Source: Vitis vinifera (taxonomy: Eukaryota; Streptophyta; Magnoliopsida; Vitales; Vitaceae). Taken from it: 64,000 bases of DNA. The notes beneath the pieces are model-generated. The model worked only from the letters and a program-made list of their open reading frames with translations, searched no databases and had not been told where the DNA came from. Position 1 is the first letter of the stretch. Each line of letters starts with the position of its first letter. Shown piece after piece: positions 58,358-64,000 of the stretch. The translations under genes and the position numbers were made by a program. Where the stretch lies: contig NC_081822.1 in NCBI RefSeq assembly GCF_030704535.1, positions 3,959,001-4,023,000 on the forward strand, read 5' to 3'.

Positions 58358-60206
58358 GCTGCCAAAAACTTATATGGGTCACATACTATTGAAGATTGAA
58401 TCCTCAAATCATGTACTAGGATTCCCAAAATATTTTGGATAATTGTTAAGTTTTGGACCTTGGTCTGTACACGAATCTTTTCCTTTTAATTATGCCCTAT
58501 CCTGTTGTGACTTGCGGTTTCTAACATCCCCCACCCTCTCCCATACATACTTACAACCTTTAAATTGAATTTACTCTGTCATGATTAATGGTAATACATG
58601 ATGTTTTCATACATCCATTCTATATTTCATAGAATTGGTTTGAAATAAAATTAGATAGATTAGGGATATATTGGAGAATTCCTTTTTTAAATCCATTTCA
58701 AAATCAAGATGGATCCTGTCTTATTTAGTCCAATTTATATATATATAAATATATAAATAAAAATTATTTGTTTGTAAATTATATTTATTTTTAATATGAT
58801 TAAAAAATTTAAAAATTAAAAATTAGGAAAAAAAAGAACCAAAAATTAATCAAATAAAATTGAATAAAACTTAATCTTAGTTTGTACCACATTTAAATAT
58901 TACCAAAAATGTATATCTTTATTGAAGAACAAAGGTACAAATGAAAAGCTTTGAAGAGACCAAAGAGAGTAAGGTTGATGAGGGTGCTAAAATTCAACCC
59001 ATTTTAGAGACCATGAGAAGAGACGATTTCAAGGATTTACTAATTGACCAACCTGACCCTTAAAAGATGAGTTCAACCACTCTTGTCCTTATATGGCCAA
59101 AGGTCAATAAAGCATGAGAAAACCTGAGAAACCCTCCATCGATGGCAATATATAAGGCTACAACCATAGAGTTAGGGGGACCATCCTAAAGATTTCATTT
59201 GTAGAATTTAGTAAAAATATCCATAATATATTTGAAATGTTGTATTTAATTTACTTAAGTTGAATTTAGAGGTTTTTTTTTCTTTTAAATTTGCTTTGAA
59301 GGTTTTCGGGTCAAAGAGGGTCATCTATTATATTGTTAAATGAAGAAAGTTATTTTCATAAATGTTAGGTCATTTTACCCCATTTAACCAAATATCTTGT
59401 AAACTAAGTTGACTTTTCTTAAGTAATTAAAAGTTTAATAATTGTTTTAATCATTTTCATAATCTTTCAAATGAAAAAAAAATTCAATTAACGGTTTTAT
59501 AAGAAACATTAGCATCTTTAACCATAAAATATACGTTAAATTTATTTTGGATTTCATTTAGCTTTTATACGTGAATTTAAAAGTTTCTCCAACATGACAA
59601 ATTATGACTTTCTCTAATATTATGCTAATGGTGATAACTACACCATCGTAGATATGAATCACAACAAATTATAACTTTTTCTTTATAAAAAAAATTCACT
59701 AATTTAATCTAACATACTCAATATATATGTCCATTGATTTTACATTTAAATATAAAACACTTAGGTGGTGTTTGTTTTTTGACTGAATAGAAAAAGTAAA
59801 ATATTTTGGCTTTTTCTATTCAGCTAAAAGTACCTTATTGATACTAACTAACATAATTAAAGTAAACTTATTATCAATAAGTTTAGTTTAATGATGTTGG
59901 TTGATGTCAATGAATTACTTTTAGTTGAATAGAAAAAGCTAAAATATTTGGTTTTTTCTATTAAGTCAAAAAACAAACACAACCTTACAACATTACCAAT
60001 AAATTATAAATAAAAAGTTATTCAAAACCATTTCAAATACGTGAAATTTTAGATATAAATTTCTCTCTTTCTTTTTATATTTTTTTTACCTCTCTTAGAC
60101 TTATATGTATATATTAAAATAAATAAAAAGTTATTCAAAAATTCTAAAAGTGACCTCAATTATCAATTAATACCATTTCTATTGACAACTCACATCCATC
60201 TTCACC
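58358..60206. other. Intergenic region 3' of the MADS gene
   Basis: AT-rich. It holds the MADS 3' UTR and the Tourist-like MITE at 59764-59984. No gene supported. Confidence 0.5.
59764..59984. mobile_element. Tourist-like MITE (PIF/Harbinger type), 221 bp
   Basis: The left end is GGTGGTGTTTGTTTTTTGAC and the right end, read on the other strand, GGTTGTGTTTGTTTTTTGAC. The inverted repeats extend further inward (GAATAGAAAAAG ... paired with CTTTTTCTATT). The element is flanked by TTA on both sides (59761-59763 and 59985-59987), the 3 bp duplication of PIF/Harbinger elements. No coding capacity. Confidence 0.85.
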
Positions 60207-60214
60207 TATAAATA
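60207..60214 (+). promoter_or_regulatory. TATA box, likely promoter of the repeated-exon gene
   Basis: TATAAATA followed by a CT-rich leader. A short uORF (ATGATAGAACAAGACAATTAA, about 60340-60360) ends just before a GTAATT donor-like site. The next plus-strand coding exon is at 61312. Confidence 0.45.
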
Positions 60215-61311
60215 GCTCTTAGAATCTTACTTCAAGAGTGTGCAGACTTTGACCTTCACTACTCTTCTTTTCTCATTAAAAAAAAAAAAAAAATCCCCAT
60301 TCCTTCTTCCTCTTATAGCTTGGATAATTCAGAAATCTTCAATGATAGAACAAGACAATTAAGGTAATTTTCACTTGATAATACTTTACTTCTTTTACAT
60401 GTATTTGGATTTCAACATTACTCATGATATCATTTTTTGGATTTGGTCTTGAAGATTTGAATCTACTATCTTCCTTAAATTTACTCTCTCTTCACATGGT
60501 TACTCTTTACCATTCTTGAACCCATTATCACATGGGTAAAATGGTATGAAATCTAATTTCTGAAATTTCCAGAGTCAACAATTTGTTCAAATTATTACAA
60601 ATTTGTGAAAATTTAAAAAGTTACTACATAGGATACATCGAATCCAATGCTAGATAATCAGGGTTTTTTTATTTATTTAGACAAAGAATCCATCAGTGCC
60701 CTTCTGAGGTATGATTGAAGTTGTGAAATTGAGAAAAAAACTGCTGACCTGCATGCCACTAGCCTTTTACCCATTATTAGAAAAGGCCATGAAAAGTTAG
60801 ATAATTTTGTTCAGCAATTAAAAAAGGCTGAAAATTCCACTAATACTTATTTTCTTGCTTATCAGCTATTATCGAAGAAGGTTGCAGACGTTAATGACTC
60901 ATATTTTCTTTTCCATGTACAGACTGCTCTACAAGGGGAAATAGGGCGAGCGCCTGACGACACATTGAGTCATTAAAGTCTCGCTGTGGTGCTGCCGGTG
61001 CAAGTCAATTCCTCTATAAACAATTGCCAGGTGGCATGGATAAAATCGTGGGTCCCACTGTCCATTTTCCTTATTAAGCTGCTAAATTATCCTTTCGACT
61101 TTGAAGAATATTTGTGAGCTTCTTTCTTTTGACTTCTCAAACATTGTCTTTATTTGAATGATAAATGATAAAGGAAGGAAAGTAACTCCTCTGCAGAAGG
61201 GTTTTGCAGGAAATGTCTTTAATTTGATTCTCCCTTGGTTTTTCCTTTTCTTTTTTTTTTTTTTTTCCCATGGATCCCACAAAATAGTCTTTGTTTGACG
61301 GACATTGTGAA
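60215..61311 (+). other. Probable leader exons and intron of the repeated-exon gene
   Basis: A possible leader exon runs from about 60240 to a donor near 60361. A possible small exon is 60681-60708 (TTTATTTAG acceptor, GAG^GTATG donor). An AAAATAG acceptor at 61287 precedes the coding start. The stretch 60720-61075 reads as broken coding-like sequence (for example AYQLLSKKVADVNDS, and in another frame SLKSRCGAAGASQFLYKQLP) that I cannot assign; it may be a relic. Confidence 0.3.
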
Positions 61312-63294
61312 ATGGGGATTGGGTCATTTGGAGAAGCAGAAGGCGGTGGTGATGAGTTTGAGTTTATGTTGGATGTCGCCGACTTGCTGACCAACAATGA
61401 CATAGAGATGCCTTCGGATGAAAATATCCAATCCTACCTCACAAGTGTACGTACCTTCAAACATCCACCCAATTCATTTAACCCTACAAATGTTATGTAA
61501 AAGAAGAAAATAGTTTGTAGTACTATATTGTTTTCTTTTTATATATGGTTCAACAGGAGAGTGTGGAATTGCCACCATTTCCTGGCAGTAACCTGCTCCA
61601 AGTGACTCAAATCAGCTCAAATCATCACGATGAGTATAACAATTATGAAGGCTTGGAAAATGTTCAGCTTGAGAATCATCCTAACTTGGTGCAACCGGTG
61701 GAGACATCCTCCGTCAATCCTTCACTGGTCCAGCCGTTACTACATGCCTATAATCCAATCACGGAGCTGCAACCATATGATCATGAGGCCGATGCGCCTC
61801 ATGCTGAGAATGTCCTTCGACCTCAGAATATGTCCTTGTATCAGTATGCGTATATTTGTTCTATTTTCTGTAATTTTTATTTGTTAAGATATTAGTTGTA
61901 TGTCTAGGACACTTCGTGTTACTAATTACTTAATGTATGAGTATGTAGGAGTCGGACTCTAGAAATGGTATCAAGCATTCAAGGCTGTGCTCCACTTTAT
62001 GTTGATGATCAATCACTGCAAAATATCGGGAACAATTATTTCGGTGACAACAATCGGCAAGTGTTGAACTGCGATAGTCCATCTCAAAACACGGTGAGAA
62101 CTCATAGTTGCTTCTTTGACATGTTTATATATAAAGTTTCATCATATTAGTGTGAGATAACATCACTCAGGTGGGAGCTATAAATGGCAATTCTTCCTTG
62201 GTCAACCAACAAGACCTCACTTGGGTTCCCCAAAATCAGAACTGTCCATATGATCCTTCCCCTCAATCCGGGTACGTCTTTTAATCATTGTATGCACACA
62301 AGCCTATATATATTATCATTAATACACTATGTATTTGAATACAGGCCCCATCAATCCGCGGATGGTCAAGTTCACCAAGGTTCAATTACAGTGAATGTAT
62401 ATGATCCATTGTGCTCCAACTCTCTGCAACCACAACCTCATTCATCTTTAAGGTACCTATCATACATACCTTATGTATGTTTTTATAAATATATATCTCA
62501 TTAATTAGTTGGCATTTTCAACAATAGGTTACAGCAGTTACCTATCCAACATCAAGAGCTTAACCAAGTCATAGTGACCCCAACTGCTATTGCGGGTTCT
62601 CCACCATGTTTCTCAGCACCATTTCAAATGACTCTGCCTTTTGGGTGATTATCATTAATTTCTTATATATATCTTTGTAAATAAGATGCTTGGTTGTACG
62701 TGATTAGTAAATGAGGTCAAGCATGTAATGGAATGATTTTTTATGTGAAGTGCGTACAGGCCCCAGAATGCCTCTTACAGTGAAACAAGTCTAGTTCCAG
62801 TCCTACATAATGTATATGAGCCACAAGGTCATAGCTCCATGATGCGTGGATCTCTTAGGGCCTCTTGGTTCGTGCTTTTATTTACTTTTAATCTTTCTGA
62901 TACTTGATTAAGATAACCAATGGCTAAATATGCAGATGGTTTACCATATCCTATTTTGTTGAATTTCAGGCCCCAAATGCAGATGACACAATATGCATTT
63001 GATCCCCACAGCCACAATACCATTCCTTATGATCAACCTTCCTTGGTTTCAAGGTAATTAAGTCTTTCAATTAATTTCATTTTTAAAGTTGATGCTTGAT
63101 AGTTGAAATGGATGGATAATGATTCGTTTGAATCTAGGCCTCACCAATTCTATGGTCAACAAGATCAAGGTCATATAAGGCCTAATGGAACCACTGAATC
63201 AGATCTTCATGATGCACAGATCATATATTCAGCATTCACTTTTAGTTTTTCTCCGAGGAAGTTGAGACTTTGTTTAGATGATTGCATTATGTGA
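61312..63294 (+). CDS. Unrecognised multi-exon gene with repeated phase-2 exons
   Basis: Proposed exons: 61312-61446, 61557-61843, 61949-62093, 62171-62271, 62345-62452, 62528-62644, 62760-62867, 62970-63053, 63138-63294. Joined they give 1242 bases, 413 aa, with the frame intact across eight GT-AG introns, strong support that it is a real gene. The start is MGIGSFGEAEGGGDEFEFML; the rest is rich in Q, P, N, S and H (for example VELPPFPGSNLLQVTQ, NSLQPQPHSSLRLQQLPIQ). No DNA-binding or catalytic domain is visible. It could be the activation or scaffold part of a transcription regulator. The end is uncertain: exon 9 may splice on to another similar exon near 63500 (acceptor at 63499, PQQSPDFQQF), and the gene may run past the window. 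Exon 7's donor (GTTCGT) is weak. Confidence 0.6.
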
Positions 63295-64000
63295 AATATC
63301 GGTGACGAATAGTTGGTTTGTCAGAGTATTCTTGAAAGCGAGTTTTTGAAGAGATATTATCTGAAGAAGCACCTATCACATGATTCTAGTAAAAATATTT
63401 TTACCGAAAACACTTTCAATTATTAGAAATATATTGTCCAATGCACTTGAAACCTACATATACACCACTATACACTTCTTTAATTTTATTGAATGTAGAC
63501 CTCAACAATCACCCGATTTTCAACAATTTAAAGTGCGTTCTATCATGTTTCTCTTTAAAATGTTTTTAATGAAAACATTTTTTCTACTATCACTTCTGTA
63601 AGTGTTTTTCCTGTAAACTCTATAAATGATTTTTTAATTTTTTAAAAGTGTTTTCCAAATTTTGTTAAACATTTTTTATTATAAAAAAAATCACTTTTTA
63701 GATTAAAAGTGTTTTTAAAAAATATTATAAGACCTCATTTGATAATAATTTTAGAAAGTATTTCTAGTATTTCTAACATTTGAAAATTTATATTATTCAA
63801 ATATTAAAAATACTAAAAACGTTTTAAAATTACTACCAAACATATTCTAAAACAAATTATATTGATTTTAAAAAATATTTCTAACTTTTCAAATACTCAA
63901 ATATAAAAATTTTTAAGTGTGAAAAAAAAGTTAGAAACACTTCTTAAAATTACTATCAAATACCCTCATTCACGGCTCATCCGAAGATCTACTAATTCTC
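63295..64000. other. AT-rich 3' flank or intron at the right edge
   Basis: Contains a possible extra exon at about 63500-63535. The rest is poly-A/poly-T rich with repeated phrases such as AAAATTACTA(C/T)CAAA (about 63827 and 63950), probably repeat-derived. Nothing else recognised. Confidence 0.35.

Noticed and set aside
1-64000. CRISPR arrays, tRNA, rRNA or snoRNA genes
   Set aside because: No regularly spaced repeats, no tRNA-like A/B box pairs and no recognisable rRNA or microRNA sequence were seen by eye; covariance-model searches were not possible.

Overview
The window is nuclear DNA of a flowering plant, a eudicot, and several proteins and repeats look grapevine-like (Vitis); the species is my inference, not something proved here. 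The evidence is GT-AG split genes, plant-only families (membrane-anchored ubiquitin-fold protein, FANTASTIC FOUR, HIPP metallochaperone, MIKC*-type MADS box), telo-box and site II promoter motifs, and AT-rich intergenic DNA full of plant transposons.

Layout. From 1 to about 29 kb every recognisable gene is on the minus strand: the first coding exon of a MUB gene (911-1040); a single-exon F-box/kelch gene like At1g22040 (4902-6335); three FAF-domain genes in tandem (8398-9360, 12337-13257, 14599-15345); a five-exon ribosomal protein eL30 gene (17393-20701); and a five-exon ACINUS gene (21818-28278), encoding the SAP/RRM subunit of the ASAP/EJC splicing complex. From 29 to 35 kb there is an AT-rich gene-free stretch holding an old Ty1/copia fossil. 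After 35 kb every gene is on the plus strand: a ten-exon aspartic proteinase-like gene with a probable GPI tail (35204-41335), a two-exon HIPP gene ending in CaaX CSIM (44637-45205), an eleven-exon MIKC*-type (AGL66/AGL104-like) MADS gene (55802-58357), and an unrecognised multi-exon gene with repeated phase-2 exons (61312 onward).

Mobile DNA. The largest element is a roughly 8 kb CACTA (EnSpm-type) transposon, 46724-54689, with CACTA/TAGTG ends, AAG target duplications and subterminal GTGACACC-type repeats. Inside it sits a roughly 4.5 kb hAT element (about 49143-53599) with a decayed BED/DUF659/hAT-C transposase. The hAT interrupts a repeat whose uninterrupted copy survives next to it. Two 5'-truncated LINE tails lie in introns of the eL30 and ACINUS genes. 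A 221 bp Tourist-like MITE with TTA duplications lies at 59764-59984 and a probable hAT MITE at about 11168-11725.

No gene cluster with a common pathway is evident. The FAF trio is a true local duplication. eL30 and ACINUS are housekeeping genes (translation, splicing). The most unusual findings are the nested CACTA/hAT with its internal empty site, the duplicated exon module in ACINUS, the repeated-exon gene at the right end, and the decayed N terminus of the first FAF gene. Exon coordinates were worked out by eye from reading frame, splice signals and family conservation; no alignment or expression data were available.
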